A DNA stretch of 35,148 nt, taken from assembly GCF_028293835.1 (NCBI RefSeq), contig NZ_JAQGNX010000101.1, positions 1 through 35,148 of the forward strand, read 5' to 3'. The notes below the pieces were generated by a model. It worked only from the letters and a program-made list of their open reading frames with translations. It was not told the origin of the DNA and ran no database searches. The position numbers and the translations under genes are program-made. The DNA is from Pseudomonas sp. GTDB taxonomy: Bacteria; Pseudomonadota; Gammaproteobacteria; Pseudomonadales; Pseudomonadaceae. Positions 16,752-26,558 of the stretch are shown one piece after another. Position 1 is the stretch's first letter. Every line of letters starts with the position of its first letter.

Positions 16752-17927
16752 CTAAACCTGAATATGCCCCATGGGCATCACCTTGCTCTGTTCGGACGCG
16801 TGGCGCAGTTGCCGTTCGAACACGTCGATAATCGCCTCCCAGCCCTGACGACTCGCGTGTTGCCGCGCATTCAGTCGAACCCTGCGCAAGGTTTCGCTGT
16901 CTTCGAGTACCCAGCGTGCGGCGTCGATAAAGCCTTCCTCGTCCCCAGGCATCGCCAGTGCGCCGTTGTGGCCGTGGCGAATGTGCTGCGCCGCGGCCGC
17001 TTCGTCATAAGCGATAACACCCAGGCCCGAGGCCAAGGCTTCCAGCACCACGTTGCCAAACGTTTCGGTCAGGCTCGGGAACACAAATACATCTGCCGAT
17101 GCATAGTGTGTGGCCAATGCCTCTGCGCGTTGCATTCCGCAAAAGATCGCGTCCGGCAGCTGTTTTTCCATCAGTGCCCGTTGCGGGCCATCTCCCACGA
17201 TCACCAGCTTCATGGTTTGTGTTGGATACGTGGTCTTCAACGCTTCAAAACTGGTTTTCAGCAGGCCCAGATTTTTTTCGGGTGCAAGCCTGCCCACATG
17301 CAGAACGGCAATGTCACCGTCGTTCAATCCCCAACGTCCTCTTAGTGTCGATGAGCGCTTCGCAGGATGAAACAACTGGCTGTCAACACCCCGCGCGAGT
17401 AACTCCACCCGCTCGAAACCGCGACGCTCAAGTTCAAGTTTCTGGCTGACGCTCGGCACTACCGTCGTTTGTGAATGATTGTGGAACCAGCGCAAGTAGT
17501 GGGTCAGTACGCGAGAGAAAAAACCGAATCCATACTCGATGCTGTATTGCTGGAAGTTCGTGTGAAAACCACTGATGACGTTTATTCCCAAACGCCTCGC
17601 CGCCCGCAACGCGGATAGACCCAACGGCCCCTCGGTTGCGATGTACACCACATCCGGCCGTTGCCGCTTCCAGCGCCGTAGCAGTTTATGCATCGACAAC
17701 TGCCCCCATTGCAGGCCGGAATACCCCGGTATCGGCCAGCCACGGCATAACAACAGATTTGCGTCTGCCGCTTGGCTTTGCTCATTCACCTGACGCGGCC
17801 GAACCAATTCCACACGATGCCCGCGCAGACGCAAACCGTCAAACAGCCGCCCAAGGGTATTGGCCACGCCATTGATTTCAGGGGGGAACGTTTCGGTGAT
17901 CAGGGTGATATGCAGGGGTGCGTTCAT
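16752..17927 (-). CDS. Glycosyltransferase family 4 protein
   Basis: This 391-residue GT-B protein begins ITLITETFPPEINGVANTLG, the N-terminal pattern of GT4 enzymes such as SqdX/MgtA-like mannosyl- and sulfoquinovosyl-transferases. A second domain begins at about 200 with VLHVGRLAPEKNLGLL. The catalytic E-x7-E motif is in FPSLTETFGNVVLEALASGLG. It probably transfers a sugar from a nucleotide donor to a lipid or polysaccharide; donor and acceptor are unknown. The start is set at the ATG at 17927, where similarity begins. Another ATG at 17951 is possible, and neither has a strong ribosome binding site. It is followed by REP doublet 2 and is transcribed away from the AT-rich region to its right. 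Confidence 0.85.
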   Translation of the reverse strand: MNAPLHITLITETFPPEINGVANTLGRLFDGLRLRGHRVELVRPRQVNEQSQAADANLLLCRGWPIPGYSGLQWGQLSMHKLLRRWKRQRPDVVYIATEGPLGLSALRAARRLGINVISGFHTNFQQYSIEYGFGFFSRVLTHYLRWFHNHSQTTVVPSVSQKLELERRGFERVELLARGVDSQLFHPAKRSSTLRGRWGLNDGDIAVLHVGRLAPEKNLGLLKTSFEALKTTYPTQTMKLVIVGDGPQRALMEKQLPDAIFCGMQRAEALATHYASADVFVFPSLTETFGNVVLEALASGLGVIAYDEAAAAQHIRHGHNGALAMPGDEEGFIDAARWVLEDSETLRRVRLNARQHASRQGWEAIIDVFERQLRHASEQSKVMPMGHIQV

Positions 17928-18312
17928 GGGATCAGTGTCGACTGATCTCATGTCGCGGATATGGCGATTGGGTGATGGATTTATGACGTGGGGATTGGCG
18001 GTGAATTTATCTACAGATGAAGGTTTTGAGTTAACACCAAGCATCTGTCTGGCTCTGGTTTGTAAGTTGAAGTTACAGTTTTTATTAAAAGTAAGATGTT
18101 TCTTACTTTATCTGGTGTGCTTGTGTAAGACGAATCCGTAAGTGTTAGTTAGGGCGAGTATTCGGTTGACTGGCTTTTTTCTGTAGGTAACGTGGGTGCT
18201 GTCTTCAGCCTGCGGGACTCAAACTATCTGAGTTACATGAAGACTCCTCCGAATATGCAGCAGCAAGCTTCAGGACTACTGCTGCCTGAAATTAATATAA
18301 TAAGGAATTGTA
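17928..18312. other. AT-rich intergenic region
   Basis: 385 bp between divergent genes, clearly richer in A+T than the surroundings. I see no supported gene. The short inverted repeat ACTCA...TGAGT near 18218-18234 is the only structure noticed. The right end carries AAGGA before the FlhE-like start. It probably contains both promoters. Confidence 0.35.
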
Positions 18313-18747
18313 ATGCGCAATAAATTTATGTCTTTAAAGAAACGCTGTGCTGTTTTAGGTGCGGTATCGACATTGGCCCTGGTTTCTCAGCCGTCGGTAG
18401 CGGGGTCTTATCATTCGACGGTAGGACTTCCAACGATTCACTCCAAGGGACATGTGTATCGAACCCATGTGCCTGTGACAGGTATTGCCCAACCCGGTTC
18501 ACGAGTGTCTACTGTCAGTTGGACGTGGAATTATGTGGGCTTTCCGCGCGGTCTTGCAGTTCAGCTATGCCAAGGGACAGTAAATAAATGTCACGATGTG
18601 TCGCGTCAACGCTCAGGTTCGACAAGTTGGTTTGGTGGGAATAATCCATCGCAAGCGTTCTTTTTCAGAACAATGGTGGTAAACAATAGAAATAGTTCAC
18701 CTGTGCCCATTGGGGCTCAGGGCGCGGCGGTGACTGTGTCGTGGTGA
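18313..18747 (+). CDS. FlhE-like secreted protein
   Basis: This 144-residue protein has AAGGA upstream of its ATG and a signal peptide (basic MRNKFMSLKKR, hydrophobic core, cleavage near SVAG, about residue 31). The mature part follows the flagellar FlhE pattern: PVTGI, then VSWTWNY, then GLAVQLC with a second Cys seven residues on, then SGSTSWFGG, ending in a VTVSW strand. E. coli FlhE (about 130 residues) has PVSGL, VAWRYQL, GLRVRLC, SGTTVAFSG and VIVNY in the same order. FlhE is a periplasmic protein tied to the flagellar export system in enterics. No flagellar gene is nearby and the sequence is AT-rich, so the role here is open. Homology is judged by eye. Confidence 0.6.
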   Translation: MRNKFMSLKKRCAVLGAVSTLALVSQPSVAGSYHSTVGLPTIHSKGHVYRTHVPVTGIAQPGSRVSTVSWTWNYVGFPRGLAVQLCQGTVNKCHDVSRQRSGSTSWFGGNNPSQAFFFRTMVVNNRNSSPVPIGAQGAAVTVSW

Positions 18748-18757
18748 TCTGATTTTG

Positions 18758-18796
18758 ATTGCCGTCTCGGGGAGCATCCTGAGACGGCAATAGTTT
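18758..18796 (+). terminator. Intrinsic terminator after FlhE-like gene
   Basis: ATTGCCGTCTC (18758-18768) pairs perfectly with GAGACGGCAAT (18781-18791) around a 12-base loop, and TAGTTTTTAC follows. It lies between two convergent genes and could partly serve both. Confidence 0.8.
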
Positions 18797-19300
18797 TTAC
18801 AAGTCTGCCATTCGTTTGAATTCATTTGGTAACGCGTCGTAGTAGGCGAATACCTTGTTAAGAACGTCTATAGCAGCGGTGCCCTTGGCTATTTCTGATT
18901 TATAAAGCTGCGAGAGCCCGCCATGTTTTTCCTGCCGAACCTGTTCATAGTATTCCTGCATTTTTTTCGTATAGACTTCACCCGTCGCGCTAAGTTTTAT
19001 AATTGTTTCTTCAGAAAGATCTATTAAAGGCCCGTCAAGCGAGTCGCATCCGTAAGCTTGCGCCCACATCGCCGCTCTTTCTGGATCTCTGGTAGCATCA
19101 TCCATTATCCAAGCACGAAGTTCAGTTGCTTTTGCGCTGCGTACATAAGGTATTTCGACGGTCTTATTTGTCGCATTGCTCAGTATTTCGGCGAACGATG
19201 TTGCTTGTCGTGATTCCTCGGCTTTTTTATCTCCCGTGGGTCGAAGCATCTCATTGCTGATTATCACAGCGGTTGAGGTTGTCATATTTGACATGGCCAT
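18797..19300 (-). CDS. Hypothetical protein (orphan)
   Basis: I do not recognise this 167-residue protein. The start is taken as the ATG at 19300, with AAGGAG four bases upstream; an ATG two codons later (19294) is also well placed. The N terminus is Ser/Thr-rich and has no signal peptide. A central part has AKATELRAWIMDDATRDPER and AAMWAQAYGCDSLDGPLIDL. The C-terminal half is helical and charged, ending YYDALPNEFKRMADL. There is no membrane segment and only one Cys. Base composition is AT-rich like the neighbouring FlhE-like gene, suggesting the two belong to a variable pocket bordered by REP doublet 3. Confidence 0.6.
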   Translation of the reverse strand: MAMSNMTTSTAVIISNEMLRPTGDKKAEESRQATSFAEILSNATNKTVEIPYVRSAKATELRAWIMDDATRDPERAAMWAQAYGCDSLDGPLIDLSEETIIKLSATGEVYTKKMQEYYEQVRQEKHGGLSQLYKSEIAKGTAAIDVLNKVFAYYDALPNEFKRMADL

Positions 19301-19394
19301 ATCACTCCTTCGTATTGGCATTGCCAATATTGCAATGTATATGCCAGTTTCCGATGCCGATATGTCACAAGATATAATATGCAGGGCGATCCGT

Positions 19395-19474
19395 CTGTAG
19401 GAGCCAACTTGTTGGCGAGACGCATTATGCACAGTATCTCGCCAGTCGCCCCGTCAACAAGTTAGTCCCTACAG
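19395..19474. repeat. REP doublet 3, right arm degenerate
   Basis: The left arm is intact (CTGTAGGAGCCAACTTGTTG). The right arm reads GTCAACAAGTTAGTCCCTAC then AG, with several changes from the complementary arm. It lies upstream of the orphan gene at 18797-19300. Confidence 0.75.
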
Positions 19475-19715
19475 AAATCAAGACCGTGTCCTCATGCTCG
19501 TTACAAACAGTATTAGACCGGCAACCGCTTGCCTCTCTTCGGTAAAACGAAGCCTCAGCGGACCCCACGACATATCCCTTTGATTACCTCCAAGGTAATT
19601 GAGCCCATTCGAGCCATGGATAGAATCGGTGATGGGTTCTGCAAACGCCGGTGTGCACGTCAATACCGAGCAGAACACACACACCTATCCTTGTTCGACT
19701 CGGGAAATGATTACC

Positions 19716-20267
19716 ATGTCTAGATTCATTGTTCATACCCTTCAAACCGCTCCAGAAAAATCCAGGCAGACCCTGCAGCTGCTCATTGAAAAGTTCGGGT
19801 TTTTGCCGAATGTCATGGCTACGATGGCTGAGAGCCCGGTGCTGCTAAACGGGTTCGCTGGCAGCTTCGGCAGTTTTCACGGCGGCAGCTTGAATGAATG
19901 CGAGAAGCAGACGCTGCTGCTGACCAATGCGGTTACTTTAAAATGCCCGTGGACAGTGGCCGCGCATTCTACGTTTGCCCTTGAGGACGGCATGACGCAG
20001 AGCGACGTTAACGCTATCCGCAGTGGGAAACTGCCCAAGGATGCGAAGTATTCGGCGCTTTCGGCAATCAGCAAAGCCCTGATGGAGAAGCGCGGGCATC
20101 TGACCGAGGCTGATATAAACGCCTTCACGTCCGCGGGTTATTCCCAAGGGCAGATTTTTGAAGTCATCACTGGCGTTGGTATTTCGACCATGGCGGCCAC
20201 CACCACCAACATGGCCAGCACCCCGGTTGAGGAGCGCTTCCAGGCTCAGGTTTGGTCGCACGCTTAA
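19716..20267 (+). CDS. Carboxymuconolactone decarboxylase/AhpD-like protein lacking the second Cys
   Basis: This 183-residue protein starts at the ATG at 19716 (GGGA at 19702-19705); an ATG at 19707 is also possible. It has the helical CMD/AhpD layout, with FGFLPNVMATMAESPVLLNG near residues 27-46 and AFTSAGYSQGQIFEVITGVG later. The redox site of AhpD-like enzymes is normally CxxC followed by xxAH. Here it is C77-P-W-T80-VAAH, so the second Cys is replaced by Thr and a disulfide reductase cycle is unlikely. It may act as a single-Cys peroxidase or have another role. An XRE/MmyB regulator follows 78 bp downstream on the same strand and may control it. Confidence 0.8.
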   Translation: MSRFIVHTLQTAPEKSRQTLQLLIEKFGFLPNVMATMAESPVLLNGFAGSFGSFHGGSLNECEKQTLLLTNAVTLKCPWTVAAHSTFALEDGMTQSDVNAIRSGKLPKDAKYSALSAISKALMEKRGHLTEADINAFTSAGYSQGQIFEVITGVGISTMAATTTNMASTPVEERFQAQVWSHA

Positions 20268-20345
20268 TGGCCTGATCGCGCAGGGTTCGGTTCGCGCCGA
20301 TCCTTGCACGGTCAGCTTCAAGCCTTATAGCAAATGGAGAGTGTG

Positions 20346-21203
20346 ATGAGTTCAACCAGCATCGCTACTAAGGCGCCAGCCACCGAGTTGGGCCGGTTGT
20401 TGCGCCATTGGCGCGACATGCGCGGTAAAAGTCAGCTGGACCTGTCGCTGGATACGGGAGTGTCGCAGCGGCATATCAGTTTTATCGAAAGTGGCCGCAG
20501 CGTCCCTGGCCGCCAGACATTGATGGACATCGCGCAGTCGCTTGACATTCCTTTGCGCGATCGCAACAGCCTGTTATTAGCGTCGGGTTATGCGCCCCTA
20601 TATCCCGAGAGCGCTTGGGATGCCTTGGAAATGCACAGTATAAAAAAGGCGCTGGATCGCATTCTGCGACAACATGAGCCGTTTCCGGCGGTGGTGATGG
20701 ATCGTTATTGGAATGTGCTGATGACTAACGCGTCTGCGCCACGCTTCTTTAACTGCTTTATTAATATGGCCGCGCGTAAAAGCCCCAGGAACATGTTGCA
20801 CCTGATGTTTGATCCAAATGGGATGCGCCCGTTTGTGGCCGATTGGGAAGGGGTTGCGAACAGTCTGATTCAGCGGGTACATCGAGAGTCCGTCGGGCGG
20901 GTGGTCGATGAGAAGACCAAAGCGTTAATGGCTGACTTGCTCGCTTATCCAGACGTAGAGCGCGAATGGAAGTCTGCTAAGAGTTCTAGCGCGGAGTCTG
21001 CGATGCCGTTCGTACCCATGGGTTTTATAAAGGACGGCAATATTCTTAACTATTTTTCGATGGTCACCACGGTGGGTACTCCGCAAACCATCGCCGCGCA
21101 GGAACTGCGTATTGAATGCATATTCCCTGCGGACGATGCCACCGAACGGCTTCACGGGCAGATGATGAACAACCTGCCGCCCTCTGCGAGCCCACCGGTT
21201 TGA
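20346..21203 (+). CDS. XRE-family transcriptional regulator with MmyB-type ligand domain
   Basis: This 285-residue regulator starts at the ATG at 20346, preferred over the ATG at 20334 because GGAGA (20336-20340) is well placed for it. The N-terminal XRE helix-turn-helix (about 14-75) has LLRHWRDMRGKSQLDLSLD, then TGVSQRHISFIESGRSVPGR. The remaining ~200 residues match the MmyB-like ligand-binding domain, with AVVMDRYWNVLMTNASAPRF, RNMLHLMFDPNGMRPFVADW and a C-terminal ELRIECIFPADDAT. Such regulators are thought to bind fatty-acid-like ligands. It probably regulates the CMD-like gene upstream or itself (inferred from position). Confidence 0.88.
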   Translation: MSSTSIATKAPATELGRLLRHWRDMRGKSQLDLSLDTGVSQRHISFIESGRSVPGRQTLMDIAQSLDIPLRDRNSLLLASGYAPLYPESAWDALEMHSIKKALDRILRQHEPFPAVVMDRYWNVLMTNASAPRFFNCFINMAARKSPRNMLHLMFDPNGMRPFVADWEGVANSLIQRVHRESVGRVVDEKTKALMADLLAYPDVEREWKSAKSSSAESAMPFVPMGFIKDGNILNYFSMVTTVGTPQTIAAQELRIECIFPADDATERLHGQMMNNLPPSASPPV

Positions 21204-21246
21204 CTGAATTCAATGACTCGGTTAGTAGTTCACTGAAGGTGTTTCA

Positions 21247-21588
21247 TTAACCTAAGGTACGGACCAGGTGGGTCATGACTTCGGTCAGGTTCTCAGGATC
21301 CAGCCCCGACACGCGGTGTTCGTCAGCGAAAGAGTACGCAACGGAAAACACACCGCCAGTGATAAACGTATAAGTAGGTTCGTCTTTTTCGAGAATGCGT
21401 TGCACGGCTTCATTGGTCAGTGAAGCCGAATAAATGACCAAACGTTCGGTCAGGTTGTTAACGCCGTTGAAAAACACCTCGTCAGGGTCTATTCCCGCCA
21501 GTGCCGCGCTCAGTAATGGGCGCACGGTTTTCGCCAATTCGTTCGAGCCTTCCTGATGTGGGGGTACAGCTGGGTTGTCGTTGCTCAT
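21247..21588 (-). CDS. Small conserved hypothetical protein
   Basis: The 113-residue product starts at the ATG at 21588, with AAGGA 8 bases upstream. Longer in-frame readings up to 21705 lack a binding site. The N terminus is hydrophilic (NPAVPPHQEGSNELAK). The rest is an alpha/beta-looking sequence with LLSAALAGIDPDEVFFNGVN and TYTFITGGVFSVAYSFADEH. It has no signal, membrane segment or Cys, and I do not recognise the family. It lies 132 bp downstream of cysZ on the same strand. Confidence 0.6.
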   Translation of the reverse strand: MSNDNPAVPPHQEGSNELAKTVRPLLSAALAGIDPDEVFFNGVNNLTERLVIYSASLTNEAVQRILEKDEPTYTFITGGVFSVAYSFADEHRVSGLDPENLTEVMTHLVRTLG

Positions 21589-21720
21589 GGTTATTATCCT
21601 TAATCTAGCGTCCATGCTATTGAGCATCATGCTCGTTTGAGTGGTGCTAATGGACGGTTTGTGTGGAGCAGCCATTAGAGCGGATCGCGCCAATTGAAAG
21701 CACATAGATAACTACCATGC

Positions 21721-22488
21721 TCAGCCTTTGCGCCCAGTCGCCTGTTGCTCTACGGCCACATGCCCACCTTCACGGACCCAGAATAAGGTCGCCCCAGCCA
21801 CGGCGGCAGGCATCATCAGCAAGTTGACGAAGGGAATCAGCAGTACCAGATAAACAATCCCGCCAAAACCCAAACTCTGCCAGCGTTTGGCCCGCAGCCA
21901 GGCGAGCATTTCGTTCCAGCCGAGTTTGTGGTTGTCGGCGGGGTAGTCGATGTACTGAATCGCCATCATCCAGACGCCGAACAGCAGCCAAAGCGGCGCG
22001 GCGATGACGTTGACTACTGGGATAAACGACAGGATCAGCAGCCCGAGTGCGCGGGGCAGAAAGTAACCCAGTTTGCGCATCTCGCGGCCAAGGGTGCGCG
22101 GTACCATTTCAGCTAATTCAGCCCAGCTGAACGTTGGGAAATCATCGGTACCGCGTAGGACCACCTCGACCTTTTCCGCCAGAAAGCCGTTGAACGGCGC
22201 GGCGATCACATTGGCGATCATGGTGAAGGTAAAGAACACCATCAATATCACCAGAGCGACGAACAACGGCCAGATGATGTAGTTGAGGAAGCTCAGCCAC
22301 GTTGGCAGTTCAGGCATGAACGTGTCGATCCACATGCCGAATTGATGCATCGCGAGATAGATCAGACCGCCGAATAACACCAGGTTGATGGTGAGCGGCA
22401 ACAGGACAAACAGGCGCAGTCCAGGGCTAAGGACCAGCTTCAGGCCTTCGCGCAAGTATTGGGGGCCAGAGAGAACAGGGGCGGGCAT
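21721..22488 (-). CDS. cysZ: Sulfate transporter CysZ
   Basis: This 255-residue inner-membrane protein matches CysZ in length (E. coli about 253). It is the sulfate importer that feeds cysteine synthesis. Family landmarks are the N-terminal [20 protein letters not shown], then the hydrophobic helix [20 protein letters not shown], the block [15 protein letters not shown], and the helical hairpin [20 protein letters not shown]. The C-terminal part has a further hydrophobic segment ([20 protein letters not shown]). The start at 22488 has GGAAG upstream. It is divergent from trxB; in other Pseudomonas the two are also neighbours, as I recall. Confidence 0.9.
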   Translation of the reverse strand: MPAPVLSGPQYLREGLKLVLSPGLRLFVLLPLTINLVLFGGLIYLAMHQFGMWIDTFMPELPTWLSFLNYIIWPLFVALVILMVFFTFTMIANVIAAPFNGFLAEKVEVVLRGTDDFPTFSWAELAEMVPRTLGREMRKLGYFLPRALGLLILSFIPVVNVIAAPLWLLFGVWMMAIQYIDYPADNHKLGWNEMLAWLRAKRWQSLGFGGIVYLVLLIPFVNLLMMPAAVAGATLFWVREGGHVAVEQQATGRKG

Positions 22489-23820
<1,332 letters not shown>

Positions 23821-23868
23821 GCGTCTTCTTACTCTTTATCTGCTTCCCTGATAAAAGACCTGCAAAAA

Positions 23869-23892
23869 AAACCGGCAGCCGCCGGTTTTTTG
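23869..23892 (+). terminator. Bidirectional intrinsic terminator trxB/hopJ-like
   Basis: AAACCGGC (23869-23876) pairs with GCCGGTTT (23881-23888) around AGCC, with an A run before and a T run after. It can therefore end transcripts from trxB and from the convergent HopJ-family gene. Confidence 0.9.
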
Positions 23893-23907
23893 TTGCGTGT
23901 CACAACG

Positions 23908-24249
23908 TCACTCTTTACGAGTAAGTGGCGCGCCTTCGAACGTCACTCCGGCCAAACCGTTGGCAATCAAAGAGCGAATATTGGCGTGATCGCTGCCCTC
24001 GGGTGTGGCCTGGACCAAGCGATAATGCTCGCCGAACGCCAGTAGGGTTTCTTCGTCGCTGAAACCCTCCAGCAAGGCCAGACCGAGCGTCTTGCATGAA
24101 CCTTCGTTTTGTCCGGCGGCATTTTCAACGTTACCGTTGGTGAACGCCTGGGGCTGGTAGGCGTAACCCTCGGCAACGAAGGTAAGCGTGTCGGCGAAGG
24201 CGTGCTGGCCGCTGCGCAGACTGGCGCGCAGTGTGTTCAAGTCAGTCAT
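23908..24249 (-). CDS. HopJ-family protein
   Basis: This 113-residue small acidic protein matches the HopJ family, first named from a candidate type III effector in plant-pathogenic Pseudomonas. Conserved parts are FVAEGYAYQPQAFTNGNVEN, AGQNEGSCKTLGLALLEGFS and LLAFGEHYR. The family is widespread in bacteria without type III secretion, and no type III gene is seen here, so an effector role is doubtful. It overlaps the DUF1244 gene by eight bases and is surely co-translated with it. Confidence 0.85.
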   Translation of the reverse strand: MTDLNTLRASLRSGQHAFADTLTFVAEGYAYQPQAFTNGNVENAAGQNEGSCKTLGLALLEGFSDEETLLAFGEHYRLVQATPEGSDHANIRSLIANGLAGVTFEGAPLTRKE

Positions 24250-24538
24250 GTTTCATATCCTTGGCGAACGCGGCACTCTGCTCAGCGCTGGCTTCTTGCT
24301 GGAATTGACTCTTCCATTCGCCGTACGGCATGCCATAAACCACTTCGCGGGCATCATCGAGGGTAATGTCGATATGCTTTTCGTCGGCAGCGGCTTTGTA
24401 CCATTTGGACAGGCAGTTGCGGCAGAAGCCGGAAAGGTTCATCAAATCGATGTTTTGCACGTCTTTGCGACTGTCCAAATGCGCCACCAGTCGGCGAAAG
24501 GAAGCGGCTTCGAGTTCAAGGCGTTCTTGGTCAGTCAT
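24242..24538 (-). CDS. DUF1244 family protein
   Basis: This 98-residue protein of the DUF1244 family has its core at GFCRNCLSKWYKAAADE, followed by TLDDAREVVYGMPYGEWKSQ. The FCxxC pair may bind a metal. No function is known to me. The ATG at 24538 is where similarity begins; the frame runs 80 codons further into REP doublet 4 and must be truncated there. The 3' end overlaps the HopJ-family start by eight bases. This pair of conserved small genes probably forms a two-gene operon. Confidence 0.8.
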   Translation of the reverse strand: MTDQERLELEAASFRRLVAHLDSRKDVQNIDLMNLSGFCRNCLSKWYKAAADEKHIDITLDDAREVVYGMPYGEWKSQFQQEASAEQSAAFAKDMKHD

Positions 24539-24623
24539 GATGGGCTCGGGCAGGCGATTGATGGTTGGGATGATAAGACCGCGAACAGCTGAGTCAAGCC
24601 ATTCGACCCGCAACATTAACTTT

Positions 24624-24698
24624 CTGTAGCCAACTTGTTGGCGAGATTTCTCATCGGTTTGCCTCGGAAATCTTTCGCCAACAAGTTGGCTCCCACAG
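24624..24698. repeat. REP doublet 4 (inverted pair)
   Basis: The left arm CTGTAGCCAACTTGTTGGCG has lost the GGAG of the other copies, and the right arm is CGCCAACAAGTTGGCTCCCA followed by CAG. It lies between folX and the DUF1244 gene. Confidence 0.85.
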
Positions 24699-24725
24699 CT
24701 ACGCAGATTAAGGGATCCGTCGGAT

Positions 24726-25097
24726 CTAGCGCTGCCCAGCCAAGGTAATCGACACCGACTCGGCAAACCGCAGGGCATGGGGTTTGTCGACTTCCACTTC
24801 TGCGTACATGACGGCTTCGTGGCTCATCACCAGATCGAGCACTTCCTGGGTCAGCCGTTCGAGCAGCGCGAAGCGATTACCCTCCACATGCTGGATGATC
24901 GCCTTGGTAATGGTCCTGTAATTCAGCGCATGGTCTATGTCGTTATCACGCACCGCATCTTGCGCGGCGTACAGAATCGTCAGGTTTATCAGCACGTCCT
25001 GTTTGTTGACGATTTCGTCTTCATTAATACCGATAAAGGTGCGCAAACACAGGTCTTTGACCCGAATTCGCGCGGTACCAGGTTCAAGTCTTGGCAT
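24726..25097 (-). CDS. folX: Dihydroneopterin triphosphate 2'-epimerase FolX
   Basis: This 123-residue protein of the FolB/FolX tunnelling fold has [20 protein letters not shown], then [20 protein letters not shown], then [11 protein letters not shown] and [18 protein letters not shown]. The epimerase assignment over FolB aldolase rests on the immediate linkage to folE and folM and on the FIGINEDEI form. It makes dihydromonapterin triphosphate from the GTP cyclohydrolase product. The ATG is two bases after the folE stop, so it is tightly coupled. Tetrahydromonapterin is the known cofactor of phenylalanine hydroxylase in Pseudomonas. Confidence 0.88.
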   Translation of the reverse strand: MPRLEPGTARIRVKDLCLRTFIGINEDEIVNKQDVLINLTILYAAQDAVRDNDIDHALNYRTITKAIIQHVEGNRFALLERLTQEVLDLVMSHEAVMYAEVEVDKPHALRFAESVSITLAGQR

Positions 25098-25099
25098 GC

Positions 25100-25660
25100 C
25101 TACCTGCTCCGTCCGATCAATTGCAAAAACTCCTGACGGGTTGTGCTTGAGTCACGGAATGCGCCAAGCATCACCGAGGTCATCATGGTCGAATTCTGCT
25201 TCTCGACGCCGCGCATCATCATGCACATATGTTGCGCTTCGATCACCACGGCCACACCTGCGGCGTTAGTCACTTCTTTAATGGTGTCGGCAATTTGCCG
25301 GGTAAGGTTTTCCTGAATTTGCAGGCGCCTGGCGAACATGTCGACAATGCGTGCAATTTTTGACAGCCCCAGCACTTTGCCCGTCGGGATATAAGCCACG
25401 TGGGCCTTGCCGATGAAAGGCAGCAAATGATGCTCACACAGCGAGTACAACTCGATGTCTTTGACGATCACCATTTCATCATTGTCGGAAGCGAACAATG
25501 CGCCGTTGACGACCGTTTCGATGCTTTGTTCATAACCTCGGCACAAGTACTGCATTGCTTTGGCGGCACGCTTGGGAGTGTCCGCCAGTCCCTCGCGATC
25601 AGGGTCTTCACCCAAGCCGACAAGAATATCGCGGTAGTTCTGTGGCAGGGATAAGGTCAT
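25100..25660 (-). CDS. folE: GTP cyclohydrolase I, type IA
   Basis: This 186-residue enzyme converts GTP to dihydroneopterin triphosphate. Zinc ligands are visible: C75 and H78 in [12 protein letters not shown] and C146 in [10 protein letters not shown]. Substrate-site blocks include [40 protein letters not shown] and [10 protein letters not shown]. The ATG at 25660 has GAGGAC upstream. It lies between folM (21 bp upstream) and folX (2 bp downstream) and so is probably dedicated to the monapterin branch. In P. putida a folE is reported among light-induced genes, as I recall. Confidence 0.94.
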   Translation of the reverse strand: MTLSLPQNYRDILVGLGEDPDREGLADTPKRAAKAMQYLCRGYEQSIETVVNGALFASDNDEMVIVKDIELYSLCEHHLLPFIGKAHVAYIPTGKVLGLSKIARIVDMFARRLQIQENLTRQIADTIKEVTNAAGVAVVIEAQHMCMMMRGVEKQNSTMMTSVMLGAFRDSSTTRQEFLQLIGRSR

Positions 25661-25681
25661 CAGAAGTCCTCACGGGGCGGC

Positions 25682-26392
25682 TTACTTAACGTGCCGACCG
25701 CCGTTTACAGTCAAAGTTGTGCCGGTAACATAGGGGTTGTCCAGCAGATAGCGCAGGCTCTGATAGATCACCTCGGCTCCGGGCTCGATGCCCATGGCGG
25801 ATTTGGTCAGGGTACTGGCGCGGTACGCCGCGTCGTCGTCAGGTTGAAACATCAACAGCGCTGGCGCGATGCCGTTGACTTTGATTTGGGGGGCCAATTT
25901 GGCTGCAAAGGACAGGGTCAAGCTTTCAAGTCCGGCCTTGCTGGCACAGTAGCCAATGTGTTTGCTGCTGCCCTTGCGGGTGACGTCATCACTTATGTGG
26001 ACAATGTCGGCCACCGGCGAGCATTGTAGCAGTGGGGCGCAGTGCAGGTTTATCAGGTACGGCGCCAGCATATGCACGCCGAACATCTGAGTAAACGCTG
26101 CGGCTTCATCCCCGGGCGTTTCTGCCAACCACTGCGACGCATTGTGAATTATCGCCCGCAGGCTGTCGGTGTGGGTGTTGAGTTCTTCGATGAACGCCAG
26201 AATGCTCGCTGCAGACAAGAAATCGGCATGGATCGCCACCGCCCCCAAATCCCGCAGTTGCTGCACCCCGGGACGTTCGCTGCGGTAACTGAAGATGACC
26301 GGTTGACCGTCCGCCAACAAGCGTTTTGCGCAATGCAGGCCGACTCGCTGGCTAGCGCCAGTAATCAGAACGGGTGGGGTGGGAAAAGCCAT
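25682..26392 (-). CDS. folM: Dihydromonapterin reductase FolM (short-chain dehydrogenase)
   Basis: This 236-residue NADPH-dependent SDR has the nucleotide-binding segment VLITGASQRVGLHCAKRLL, in which the Arg after GASQ is typical of pterin reductases. The catalytic Tyr/Lys are in GYCASKAGLESLTLSFAA, and the C-terminal block is NPYVTGTTLTVNGGRHVK. It reduces dihydromonapterin to the tetrahydro form. The start is the ATG at 26392; a GTG four codons upstream is an alternative. It is first of the folM-folE-folX set. The 166-bp gap upstream probably holds the promoter. Confidence 0.9.
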   Translation of the reverse strand: MAFPTPPVLITGASQRVGLHCAKRLLADGQPVIFSYRSERPGVQQLRDLGAVAIHADFLSAASILAFIEELNTHTDSLRAIIHNASQWLAETPGDEAAAFTQMFGVHMLAPYLINLHCAPLLQCSPVADIVHISDDVTRKGSSKHIGYCASKAGLESLTLSFAAKLAPQIKVNGIAPALLMFQPDDDAAYRASTLTKSAMGIEPGAEVIYQSLRYLLDNPYVTGTTLTVNGGRHVK

Positions 26393-26558
26393 CGGACAAC
26401 TCACGCAACGCAGTAAAGGCCGGGGCGGGCAATGAAAAAGCCAGCGCGCTCAGGCCAACGAAGCCATCAACTGGCTATTATCTGCAGCAAAGTTATACCA
26501 ATGACTACGACCGATACAACCCGCACGGCGCGATGGGGAGTGTTTGCACGTCGAGAGG

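Noticed and set aside
23908..24249. HopJ-family gene as evidence of a type III secretion locus
   Set aside because: No secretion, chaperone or hrp-type promoter sequence is seen nearby, and the family is widespread in bacteria lacking type III secretion.
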